Assembly: GCA_003222935.1 (NCBI GenBank)
Contig: QHXL01000099.1
Coordinates: forward strand, 3,562-23,027
DNA: 19,466 bases
Direction of reading: 5' to 3'
DNA from: Acidobacteriota bacterium
Lineage (GTDB): Bacteria; Acidobacteriota; Blastocatellia; Pyrinomonadales; Pyrinomonadaceae
The notes below the pieces were generated by a model. That model saw only the letters and a program-made list of their open reading frames with translations. It did not search any database and had not been told where the DNA came from. The position numbers and the translations under genes are program-made. Within the stretch, counting starts at the first letter, position 1, and each line of letters begins with the position of its first letter. This document shows, piece by piece, positions 7,818-15,204 of the stretch.

Positions 7818-8894
7818 TTGGCCACAACTATTATCACTTTTGAAAAGAGTCGCAGTTCCGACTCGACTTCAAGTTTCTTGGGCGTTGAGGTTTCCATCGT
7901 TAAATCAGGCGTCACGATCACGACCCGACCGATAGCCCCGCGATCTATTCTAGTAAGTTCGATATTGGCAATCCTGGTATTCACCGCATTATGCGCTGCG
8001 AATAGAGGCTCCTTGTCAGCGCAAGCGCGTGAAACTATCCCAGACCAAATGACTGTAACCAGCAAACTAGAAGACAACAACAACCGAGATTCTGTTCCGT
8101 TTTATTCAGCACTCGATAAGGCTCTCAAGAAGCGCAAGATAAAACTCGATGGAATGTGTGCACCGACCGATCCAGTCGGCAAACGAATTCTAGAGGAATA
8201 CGGAGCCGTGTTTCTCGCGACGAAGAAAGTACTACCACCTCCGCGTTGCGTCTTCACGAACGAGGACCAGGTAACCAGGTTCCAGGAAGAAGCAGGGTGG
8301 GAACAGGAACGGATCGGCTTCGACTACATCGAGTTACAACCGGAAGCTCTGAAGCATCTACGAAAAGCTCGTGAAGAAGCACAGAAGGAAGGGCTCGACA
8401 TCACGCCGCGCGACGGAGCTGAAGCAGCTCGTCGGAACTACGAAGATAGTGTGCGTCTCTGGAACTCACGCTTTATCCCCGCGCTGGACTATTGGCTGTC
8501 GAAAGGCCGACTCACCGAGTCGAGAGTTACGGAGTTAAAGGGCCTGCCCCTCTCACAACAAATTGCTGAAGTCTTGGAGCTTGAGAACGCGGGCATTTAC
8601 TTCAGCAAAGATTTATCGAAGTCGATCCTGTATTCGATTGCCGCTCCGGGTACATCCCAACATATTCACATGTTGGCGTTTGATGTAAATGAATTCGAGA
8701 ACCCGCGTGTGCGGGAAATCCTGGCCAAGCACGGTTGGTTTCAGACCGTTCTCAGTGACCTCCCTCATTTCACATTTCTCGGCTTGAAGGAAAAAGACCT
8801 GCCAAAACACGGTCTGCGCGGCGTTGAAGTTAACGGCCAGACCTTCTGGATTCCCAACGTGGATGGCTCCAAACACCCCGGTCTGGATAAGTAG
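7818..8894 (+). CDS. Membrane-anchored M15/VanY-like peptidase, diverged
   Basis: Up to 358 residues. A hydrophobic segment at about 43-65 (SILVSSILAILVFTALCAAN) follows a 42-residue polar N-terminus, giving a signal anchor. The C-terminal part has the signature of D-Ala-D-Ala carboxypeptidase-like M15 proteins: SQHIHMLAFD with Ser280, His282 and Asp289, and DLPHF with Asp314 and His317. In VanY-type enzymes these correspond to SxHxxGxAxD and ExxHF, so the three zinc ligands (His282, Asp289, His317) are kept. The usual glycine is Met285, and the catalytic glutamate position is Asp314. The middle is charged and helical. It may cleave peptidoglycan stem peptides in the periplasm, or be a degenerate binder. 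The start (TTG 7818) is uncertain: there is no ATG before the membrane segment and no clear Shine-Dalgarno. Confidence 0.7.
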   Translation: MATTIITFEKSRSSDSTSSFLGVEVSIVKSGVTITTRPIAPRSILVSSILAILVFTALCAANRGSLSAQARETIPDQMTVTSKLEDNNNRDSVPFYSALDKALKKRKIKLDGMCAPTDPVGKRILEEYGAVFLATKKVLPPPRCVFTNEDQVTRFQEEAGWEQERIGFDYIELQPEALKHLRKAREEAQKEGLDITPRDGAEAARRNYEDSVRLWNSRFIPALDYWLSKGRLTESRVTELKGLPLSQQIAEVLELENAGIYFSKDLSKSILYSIAAPGTSQHIHMLAFDVNEFENPRVREILAKHGWFQTVLSDLPHFTFLGLKEKDLPKHGLRGVEVNGQTFWIPNVDGSKHPGLDK

Positions 8895-8919
8895 CCAGAA
8901 TAATTTGTTGGCAGGAAGA

Positions 8920-9032
8920 GATCATTTTCCAGATCTCATTTGACATTTTTCAGTCGGCATTTTCTTGAAGGCGACGCCCGTGAAGGGCAAATTGACAACT
9001 GATGACTGTCAAATGAGATCTGGAAAATGATC
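8920..9032. repeat. Dispersed palindromic element, copy B (complete hairpin)
   Basis: A perfect 26-bp inverted repeat: 8920-8945 against 9007-9032, each arm carrying the family core (AAATGAGATCTGGAAAATGA in the right arm at 9011-9030). Pairing continues weakly inward through TTTTTCAGT on the left and AACTGATGAC on the right. The spacer of about 50 bases is not shared with copy A or D. It lies 25 bases after the stop of the M15-like gene. Confidence 0.9.
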
Positions 9033-9088
9033 GCCTACTCGTTGTCATTTCTCGATCGCCAGGTCAGTGAAGAAGCTGATCCCAAATC

Positions 9089-9131
9089 AAATTGACAACT
9101 GATGACTGTCAAATGAGTCTGGAAAATGATC
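9089..9131 (+). repeat. Dispersed element, copy C (solo right arm)
   Basis: A direct repeat of the right arm of copy B (8989-9032): 43 of 44 positions agree, the difference being one missing A in the GAGATCTGG block. No left arm accompanies it, so this looks like a duplication of a half element 100 bases downstream of its parent. Confidence 0.9.
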
Positions 9132-9174
9132 CCCGTCCCCCTGTCAAAAGAACTAGGAATACGCGCAAAACCTG

Positions 9175-9202
9175 TTGCCAAGCAGCCAAGCAGTGCTAAA
9201 CT
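9175..9202 (+). promoter_or_regulatory. Possible promoter of the Ser/Thr kinase gene
   Basis: TTGCCA (9175-9180) and TAAACT (9197-9202) are 16 bases apart, a fair sigma-70 match. The implied leader of about 130 bases up to the ATG at 9341 contains no ORF or clear hairpin. The rest of the 8895-9340 gap is occupied by repeat copies B and C. Confidence 0.35.
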
Positions 9203-9340
9203 AACGCCCGGCGAACGCGCAGTTCGTGTTCTTCCCCCAACCAGTCAACAGCCCCAATAAGTTCCGTAATGGTCGCACGCGTCTCTCCTCCAGTTTGGCG
9301 CGGCGGACCGGCTACCCCTTTTTTCGAAAGAAGGCCTTAC

Positions 9341-9775
9341 ATGGATGTCCCCCAATTTATTGCCGGTCGATTTCGAATTGAACGTGAAATCGGGACTGGC
9401 GGAATGGGTACGGTTTATCTGGCGACCCATCTCGGACTGGACCGTCCAGTCGCCGTCAAGATTATCAAACGTGAGTTTGCTGGAGATCAGGACGTAGCCG
9501 ATCGCTTCCTACGTGAAGCGAGGACGATGGCGAAACTCCGACATCCTCACGCTGCAATGATCTTCGACGCCGGCAACCTTCCCGACGGACGTCACTTCAT
9601 CATCATGGAGTTCGTGGAAGGCGAGACCTTGTCGCAGGCACTCGCTCGCGAAGGTCGCTTCGCTGCGCCACGCGCAGTCCAAATCGGCACTCAAGTTTGC
9701 GACGTTCTGGAAGAGGCGCATCGCCTCGGGATCATCCATCGCGATCTGAAGCCTTTCGAATATCATGTTGGGTGA
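9341..9775 (+). CDS. Ser/Thr protein kinase, N-terminal part (frameshifted)
   Basis: N-lobe and start of the C-lobe of a Hanks-type (PknB-like) kinase. Visible: glycine loop GTGGMGTVYLA at about 18-28, VAVKII with ATP-anchoring Lys40, REARTMAKLRHPH with the alphaC glutamate, hinge IIMEFVEGETL, and HRDLKP with catalytic Asp135. The frame then reads FEYHVG and stops. Removing one T from the TTT at 9754-9756 gives KPSNIMLGD and runs straight into the next frame, which carries the DFG motif. So this is half of one gene of 538 residues (9341-10958). ATG 9341 is chosen because GAAAGAAGG lies six bases upstream and the kinase N-terminus begins there; the frame is open back to 9269 without protein-like sequence. 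Confidence 0.9.
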   Translation: MDVPQFIAGRFRIEREIGTGGMGTVYLATHLGLDRPVAVKIIKREFAGDQDVADRFLREARTMAKLRHPHAAMIFDAGNLPDGRHFIIMEFVEGETLSQALAREGRFAAPRAVQIGTQVCDVLEEAHRLGIIHRDLKPFEYHVG

Positions 9776-10958
9776 TCGCGGCGTATGCGTACTCGATTTC
9801 GGCGTTGCGAAAGTGCTCGCTTCGTCCGCTGAGTCGACGGCGACCCACGCCAGCACAGGTTCCGGTCACATCGTCGGCACACCCCGCTACATGTCGCCCG
9901 AACAGTGTTTGGGCCAACGCGTTGGTGCTCGCAGTGACTTATACAGTTTGGGTGTTTTGCTTTACGAGATGCTTGCGGGTCGTCCACCGTTTATCGATCC
10001 ACTTCAATCGGCACTTCTGGTGAAGCAGGCAACGGCAGCGGCTCCGCCTTTGCCGACATTGCGACCCGACATTCAGCGTCCGCTCGCACTGGCAGTTCAT
10101 TCGCTACTGTCTAAGCGACCGGAAGATAGACCACGCACCGCGATGTCGGCAAAGACCTTGTTGGAGCGGAGCCTCGTTCAACCTGAACGGACCTTACCTG
10201 ACATCGAGCCACTGTCGTCGATGGTCGCGGCCTCGAGTGCCAGTCGCAGTGTTTTGTTTAGGGTCGGGGCGCCGTTGATTCTTGTCGCGCTGTTTGGAGG
10301 TTTGCTGGCGTGGGGTTACACAGGCGACAGCTCTTCAAATGCTGCCGCCGCTAAACTCTCGGTTTCCCCAACAACCCATCAGGCCCAGATAGCTCCGGTC
10401 TCCTATAAGAGTGATGAGCCTGCTAACCCGCCGGTCAGTCCGCCGGTCGAGAAATCGGCCCCGGCAAACGAGTTGACGCTTGAACAAGCTCGGAAGATAG
10501 CGACTAAATTCATCCACGGCACACTCGGATCCGTTCAAATTGTTGATACAGACGAAGGCCAGGTGATCATTGCCATTGATAGTCAGCGCCGGGCAGGTAA
10601 AACTACTTTTCTCGTGATCCAAAAGCGCGCCGATAAGTATCGAGTGACGAAGCAGGGCCCACTCGACACCAAGGACTTTAAGAGCGCAATCTGGACGTCG
10701 GAAGTGGTTGATGCTGATGAAGACAGTTATCAGGAAGTGCTATTTAGCGGCAGAGACGCGCCGGAAAGTCGTAACTATCGCAGGTTTACGTTGTATGTTC
10801 CCAACGACATTCGTACCTACTCGATGATGACGACAGGAGAAACAACCGCCAAAGGCACCCCTCGAATCATCTGGTCGGTGAATGCCGCGGGGACGGAAGC
10901 CGCCGCGTACCGGACTGCGCTACGTCAGAAGGCAAAAACACTTGTTGCTAAGAAGTGA
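9765..10958 (+). CDS. Ser/Thr protein kinase, C-terminal part with membrane and sensor regions
   Basis: Continuation of the kinase begun at 9341. The DFG motif (DFGVAK, Asp152 in fused numbering), a Ser/Thr-rich activation segment, GTPRYMSPEQ, SDLYSLGVLLYEMLAGRPPF and RPEDRP complete the kinase fold. A membrane helix follows at about residues 305-327 of the fused protein (GAPLILVALFGGLLAWGY), then a proline-rich linker and a periplasmic domain beginning TLEQARKIATKFIHG that is mainly beta sheet and not recognised. The likely role is transmembrane signalling to cytoplasmic targets by phosphorylation. The ATG at 9765 is an internal Met of the kinase and has no Shine-Dalgarno, so independent translation is unlikely; as it stands this fragment lacks the ATP-binding lobe. 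Confidence 0.88.
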   Translation: MLGDRGVCVLDFGVAKVLASSAESTATHASTGSGHIVGTPRYMSPEQCLGQRVGARSDLYSLGVLLYEMLAGRPPFIDPLQSALLVKQATAAAPPLPTLRPDIQRPLALAVHSLLSKRPEDRPRTAMSAKTLLERSLVQPERTLPDIEPLSSMVAASSASRSVLFRVGAPLILVALFGGLLAWGYTGDSSSNAAAAKLSVSPTTHQAQIAPVSYKSDEPANPPVSPPVEKSAPANELTLEQARKIATKFIHGTLGSVQIVDTDEGQVIIAIDSQRRAGKTTFLVIQKRADKYRVTKQGPLDTKDFKSAIWTSEVVDADEDSYQEVLFSGRDAPESRNYRRFTLYVPNDIRTYSMMTTGETTAKGTPRIIWSVNAAGTEAAAYRTALRQKAKTLVAKK

Positions 10959-10963
10959 TTCTA

Positions 10964-11110
10964 ATCATTTTCCAGATCTCATTTGATATTTTTCAGTTAT
11001 CAAGGCACCTGAAGACTCTCAAATGCGATCTGGAAAATGACTCCATACTTGGCAATTAACCGCCCTCAAGTTGATAACTGAAAAATGTCAAATGAGATCT
11101 GGAAAATAAT
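10964..11110. repeat. Dispersed palindromic element, copy D (one left, two right arms)
   Basis: The left arm at 10964-10998 holds the inverted core. A degraded right arm follows at about 11017-11040 (AAATGCGATCTGGAAAATGA). A second right arm at 11076-11110 carries AACTGAAAAATGTC followed by the core with an ATAAT end. It fills nearly the whole gap between the kinase gene and the TPM gene. The bases after the first right arm resemble those after copy A. Confidence 0.88.
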
Positions 11111-11188
11111 TTCATCCCTACCTGACAATTATCCCTGCTACATGCCAAGATAGGACCTGCGTCGACATCCCAGTTGCCTGGATCCCGA

Positions 11189-11818
11189 ATGACTCGTTCC
11201 CGCTTTGACAACGCCGCGTGCGACACGCTTGCAGATTGCATTAAGAAGGTAGAAGAAACTACTGATGCTGAACTCGTCATCGTAGTCCGTGGGCGTTCGG
11301 CAAATTACGCCCATGCTGACTATCTGTTTGGCTTTTCAGTCGCCCTGGTCGTCCTGGTGTTTCTAATTTTCTCTCCTTTTCCGTTTCCGGAATTCCTCGT
11401 TCCCATCGATATCGCTGTCGCCTTTGTAGTTGGCTCCATCATTTCGTGGAAAAGCAACTTCTTGCGACGTCTCTTTTCGCGTGAAAAGTTTCGAAACCAA
11501 GCAGTACGCACCGCCGCAGCAGCCATGTTCTACGAAGCGGGCATTGCTAATACCAACGCGGAGATGGGAGTAATCATCTATCTCTCTTTGTTGGAGCGCC
11601 GTCTCGAACTCATTGCCGATCGGGGAATTTTGAAAAAAGTTCCTTCACAGGAATGGAATCGGCACCTTTTCGAGTTGCATGAAGTCGGTACGAAGCCGGA
11701 ACCGGCTAGTTTTCAAAGTGCGATTGAACAGTTTGGAAATTTACTTGCTGAACATGTTCCGGCGACTGGGGAGAATCCAAACGAGCTTCCCGATAGACCT
11801 CGGTTCGAACTGAAATGA
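11189..11818 (+). CDS. Membrane TPM-domain protein
   Basis: A 209-residue protein with a TPM (YgcG/TLP18.3-type) domain interrupted by two membrane helices. The N-terminal part FDNAACDTLADCIKKVEETT plus AELVIVVRGRSANY is the first half of the domain. Helices run at about 45-63 (FSVALVVLVFLIFSPF) and 69-86 (PIDIAVAFVVGSIISW). The second half has RTAAAAMFYEAGIANTNAEMG and IIYLSLLERRLELIADRGI, the best-conserved TPM segment. TPM proteins have been linked to phosphatase activity and photosystem repair in plants; bacterial roles are mostly unknown. ATG 11189 is preferred to TTG 11174; no strong Shine-Dalgarno is present. Its stop overlaps the next start (ATGA), so the pair is translationally coupled. 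Confidence 0.85.
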   Translation: MTRSRFDNAACDTLADCIKKVEETTDAELVIVVRGRSANYAHADYLFGFSVALVVLVFLIFSPFPFPEFLVPIDIAVAFVVGSIISWKSNFLRRLFSREKFRNQAVRTAAAAMFYEAGIANTNAEMGVIIYLSLLERRLELIADRGILKKVPSQEWNRHLFELHEVGTKPEPASFQSAIEQFGNLLAEHVPATGENPNELPDRPRFELK

Positions 11819-13383
11819 AACGCTGGTTAACTCCCAAAGCGATTTACCGCGCGGCATTAGTCGTGGCCGTTATTGCTCTGTCTGCCTTCCTTGCTATTGA
11901 AGTCTTTGGACGGGTGGGCGGAGGACATTCTTATGGCGGCGGTGGCGGCAGTCGAAGTAGCGGAAGCAGAGGTGGAAGTAGTAGCGGTGGCGGAAGTGGT
12001 GACGGCGGCGCACTTGTTTACCTCATCTTCCAGGCATTTCGATTTCTGATTTACCTGACAATCCAGTACCCGTTAGTCGGTATTCCTCTCGACATAGCGC
12101 TCGTGGCGGGAGCCGTCTTTTTCTTTCGCCGCAAAGCTAGAGCAATGACGACTGGCTTCTCGTCGATGGCTGCGGCTACACGAAGTTACGAGTCTTCAGA
12201 CTCATCCGAGGTGGTAGCGCGTGGTTTTGAGCGACTGAGGAAGTTTGATCCAAACTTCTCAGAAATTGTCTTTACCGACTTTTGTTACGCGCTCTACGGT
12301 AAGGCTCACGATGCTCGCGGCGGCGGCAGTGCCAAGCTCGATTTATTCTCTCCTTACTTGAGTGAAGAAGCTCGTAGGTCTCTTCTGGAGCGTAATCCGC
12401 AGGGCCTACAGGAAGTAAAAGGAATCATCGTTGGCTCAATGCGTGTAGAAGGAATACGAGGCCTTGATACGACGGTGGTCGGTCTGAGTCTCTTCTTTGA
12501 AAGTAACTACACTGAGGTCGTTCAGGGCTCAGAAATGACCTACTACGCCAGTGAACGTTGGGAGTTGGCGCGAAAACGCGATGTGTTGTCGCCACCACCT
12601 GCTCAAGCGACGGCCTTGCATTGCCCGCGTTGTGGTGCTCCTTTGCAGCGCGACACCGTTGGCGCCTGTGCATTTTGCGGAACCAAGATCGATAGCGGCG
12701 AGTTTCAGTGGTTCGTTAAGAACATTCAACTGGTAGAGCGTGAAGCACGTGGACCGCAGTTGACCTCCGACGTCCAGGAAGTTGGCACGAACTACGAGAG
12801 CATCGTTCAACCAAACTTCCCTGCGATACGTGCTCAATTTGAACTGAACAACCCGGCATTTTCATGGGGACAATTCCAGGAACGGGCCCGATTGATCTTT
12901 ACTGAACTACAGGGAGCCTGGTCGTCGATGAACTGGGAAAAAGCCCGCCCACATGAGACAGACAACATTTTCCAGATGCACCAGTACTGGATTGATGCTT
13001 ACCGCCGACAGCAACTTCGCAATGTCGTCGACAATGCTGCTATTACAGCAATCCAGCCGGTAAGAATTCTGGAGGACGCTTTCTACCAGGGTATTACTCT
13101 ACGTATCTGGGCGCAGGGTTTGGATTACACGGTCGACGCCAATGGTCGAATCTTATCGGGTTCAAATCGAAACTTACGTCAATGGAGTGAGTATTGGACG
13201 TTCATTCGCAACAAACAGGCGCAATCCAATGAAGCCCGGACTGATTTGAACTGTCCAAACTGCGGTTCGCCGCTTAAAGTGAATGCCAGTGGGATTTGTG
13301 AATTCTGCGGAGGCAAGATAACCTCGGGTGAGTTCGACTGGGTGTTGTCAAAGATCGAGCAGGACGAAAGTTATTCGGGCTGA
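11815..13383 (+). CDS. Membrane protein with two Tim44-like + zinc-ribbon units
   Basis: A 522-residue protein. Order: membrane helix at about 10-29; a low-complexity Gly/Ser stretch at about 32-66 (as in tails of TPM/YgcG proteins); a second hydrophobic region at about 67-105; then a Tim44-like domain (about 135-255) and a zinc ribbon with Cys270, 273, 285 and 288; then a second Tim44-like domain (about 335-455) and a ribbon with Cys480, 483, 495 and 498. Both ribbons have identical spacing (CxxC-x11-CxxC) and are followed by the same kind of tail (KIDSGEFQWFVKNI and KITSGEFDWVLSKI), so the unit was duplicated. Tim44-like domains in mitochondria contact membranes and translocases. With the coupled TPM protein this suggests a membrane protein-handling or quality-control complex; that is inference. 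Confidence 0.88.
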   Translation: MKRWLTPKAIYRAALVVAVIALSAFLAIEVFGRVGGGHSYGGGGGSRSSGSRGGSSSGGGSGDGGALVYLIFQAFRFLIYLTIQYPLVGIPLDIALVAGAVFFFRRKARAMTTGFSSMAAATRSYESSDSSEVVARGFERLRKFDPNFSEIVFTDFCYALYGKAHDARGGGSAKLDLFSPYLSEEARRSLLERNPQGLQEVKGIIVGSMRVEGIRGLDTTVVGLSLFFESNYTEVVQGSEMTYYASERWELARKRDVLSPPPAQATALHCPRCGAPLQRDTVGACAFCGTKIDSGEFQWFVKNIQLVEREARGPQLTSDVQEVGTNYESIVQPNFPAIRAQFELNNPAFSWGQFQERARLIFTELQGAWSSMNWEKARPHETDNIFQMHQYWIDAYRRQQLRNVVDNAAITAIQPVRILEDAFYQGITLRIWAQGLDYTVDANGRILSGSNRNLRQWSEYWTFIRNKQAQSNEARTDLNCPNCGSPLKVNASGICEFCGGKITSGEFDWVLSKIEQDESYSG

Positions 13384-13464
13384 CCGACATCTAATTGACT
13401 CGCGCAGGAATCGAAAAGCCCTGGAGTTTTCCGAAACGGCATTAATTAGAAAATGGAGTTTTAA

Positions 13465-14952
13465 GTGAAACGTAGTCTTCTGATCTTTTCGCTTCTGTTT
13501 TGTTTACTGGAGCCAACGGCCTTGCGCGCGGAAGTTATGACGCAAAGGTTGCAACGGCAGGCGACTAAACCAACTGCAGCTGCACCAGCTACCGCCAGAC
13601 TCCCCGAAGCCAAGCTTATCAGTCACGTTCTGCCGAATGGCCTCGAGATAATCGTTCTCGAAGATCATTCCATCCCACTTGTAACAGTGGAACTAGCGGT
13701 CAAGAACGGATCCTATACAGAGCCGCCGGAGCTCAATGGCTTGTCGCACCTGTATGAACACATGTTCTTCAAACAGAACCGAGCGACAGCGAACGCCGAG
13801 GACTATCTACGCACTATTGGTTCCATGGGTATCGCTTATAACGGCACTACCCGGGAAGAAGTAGTCGACTACTATTTCACTACCACCAGTCCAAACCTCC
13901 GTACTGCGATGCAGTTCATGAAAGATGCCACCAGGTATCCATTGTTTGATGAGAGGGAATTTGGGCGCGAGAAACAAGTTGTAATTGGCGAGATCGATCG
14001 AAACGAATCGAATCCGTTCTTTGGACTGACAGTCGAAATGAACCAGCGAATGTTTTCGAAGTACACCAGCCGCAAGAACCCTCTTGGCAACCGGCAAACT
14101 GTTGGTGGCGCAACCACTGAGATGATGCGGCTGATTCAACAACGCTACTATGTTCCTAACAACTCAGCGCTGGTCCTAACCGGCGACGTGCTACCAGCAG
14201 ACGTTTTTAAGATGGCGGAAGAGCTTTATGGCGACTGGCCACGACGCGAAAAAGATCCTTTCGTTGAGTTTCCATTGATGGATCATCCCGCGCTGACAAA
14301 GAGCGAAGGCGCGGTGGTTAGTTCGCCAATACAGAATGTCATTATCGATATTGGTTGGCATGGACCATCGATTGGAAAAGACAATCCAGCGACCTATGCG
14401 GCAGACGTCTTTTCCTTCATCCTTCGTCAGCCGAACTCTCGTTTTCAGCGAAATCTCGTCGATACAGGACTGGTAACCGGCGTCGATCTTAGCTATTACA
14501 CACAGCGGAACGTTGGCCCCATTGCGCTGGTCGCACAAACCACTCCTGACAAAGCTCATGCCGCGATCAAAGCAATCTATGAGGAAGTCAGTCACTTCAA
14601 CGACAAGGACTATTTCACCGACGAGCAACTCGAAAGCGCTAAGGCCTTGCTGGAGGCGGACGATTTGTATTCACGGGAAAAGCTGAGCGATTACACCCAT
14701 ACCCTCAGCTTCTGGTGGGCCTCGACCGGGCTCGAATACTTTCGCGGTTATCTTACTCGGCTGCGTGCTACATCACGCGCTGATATCAGCCGTTACATAA
14801 CGACTTACATCCAGGGAAAACCACACGTGGGCCTGGCTCTTATGTCGACTGAGGCACAGGCTAAGATTAAGGTTCAGCCTGAGGAATTGATAGGGGTCGC
14901 GTTTACCGAACCGAGCGCGGCAACGCCTGGAGTTCAGAATCGAGGGCGATAG
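13465..14952 (+). CDS. Secreted M16 zinc peptidase, catalytic subunit
   Basis: Periplasmic metallopeptidase of family M16 (processing-peptidase/PqqL-like), 495 residues. A signal peptide occupies about residues 1-22 (SLLIFSLLFCLLEPTALRA). The inverted zinc motif is HLYEH: His95, Glu98 and His99, with the third ligand Glu176 in VVIGEIDRNE; exactly 76 residues separate His99 and Glu176, matching the classical HxxEH-x76-E rule. The N-terminal M16 fold opens with VLPNGLEIIVLEDHS. The C-terminal M16_C half includes YYVPNNSALVLTGDV. The start is GTG with GGAG six bases upstream. It is followed 39 bases later by a second, non-catalytic M16 gene, the common two-subunit arrangement in which both halves form a clam-shell chamber that degrades small peptides. 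Confidence 0.93.
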   Translation: MKRSLLIFSLLFCLLEPTALRAEVMTQRLQRQATKPTAAAPATARLPEAKLISHVLPNGLEIIVLEDHSIPLVTVELAVKNGSYTEPPELNGLSHLYEHMFFKQNRATANAEDYLRTIGSMGIAYNGTTREEVVDYYFTTTSPNLRTAMQFMKDATRYPLFDEREFGREKQVVIGEIDRNESNPFFGLTVEMNQRMFSKYTSRKNPLGNRQTVGGATTEMMRLIQQRYYVPNNSALVLTGDVLPADVFKMAEELYGDWPRREKDPFVEFPLMDHPALTKSEGAVVSSPIQNVIIDIGWHGPSIGKDNPATYAADVFSFILRQPNSRFQRNLVDTGLVTGVDLSYYTQRNVGPIALVAQTTPDKAHAAIKAIYEEVSHFNDKDYFTDEQLESAKALLEADDLYSREKLSDYTHTLSFWWASTGLEYFRGYLTRLRATSRADISRYITTYIQGKPHVGLALMSTEAQAKIKVQPEELIGVAFTEPSAATPGVQNRGR

Positions 14953-14991
14953 CGCCGGACTTGTCGGGGTAGCGCCGGGTAAAAGGGAATT

Positions 14992-15204
14992 ATGGAAATA
15001 TCAAAAACGATCAAACAACTGCTTACGAGCATGATGATGGTCACGCTTCTAGTCGTAAGTGGGACTCAAGCAGCTCAAACCACACAATCTGGTAAAGCGA
15101 CTGGTAAGACTGAAGGACCACAGAGCGTTCAAAGCGTCGTTGCTAAGCAAGCTTCTCTTGTCACTGAGTTTGAGATCAACGGTCTGAAAGTTTTGATGAA
15201 GTGA
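14992..15204 (+). CDS. N-terminal fragment of the non-catalytic M16 partner
   Basis: Seventy residues: a signal peptide at about 1-27 (LLTSMMMVTLLVVSGTQAAQ), a Gln/Ser/Thr-rich linker, then SLVTEFEINGLKVLMK and a stop. The last segment is the first beta strand of an M16 domain, which normally continues into the segment that opens the next frame (VTVAAGLFIRGG). Compared with the neighbouring catalytic gene (NGLEIIVLEDHSIPLVTV), about seven residues are missing at the junction and the frame is off by one. I therefore read it as the 5' part of the next gene, broken by a short deletion, not as an independent gene. Confidence 0.8.
   Translation: MEISKTIKQLLTSMMMVTLLVVSGTQAAQTTQSGKATGKTEGPQSVQSVVAKQASLVTEFEINGLKVLMK

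Noticed and set aside
8920..9131. Repeated core copies as a possible CRISPR array
   Set aside because: Spacing is irregular, copies occur in both orientations, spacers are not unique uniform units, and no cas gene is present.
9754..9767. Programmed +1 frameshift in the kinase
   Set aside because: CCU-U can slip, but there is no stop codon, rare codon or stimulatory structure next to it; a mutation or sequencing error is simpler.
12965..12980. CATTTTCCAGATG inside the Tim44 gene resembling the repeat core
   Set aside because: Only about 13 bases match, it lies in well-conserved coding sequence, and it lacks the rest of the arm.
14950..14991. Short direct repeat TAGCGCCGG between the two M16 genes
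   Set aside because: Nine bases twice within 25 bases is minor and has no further structure.
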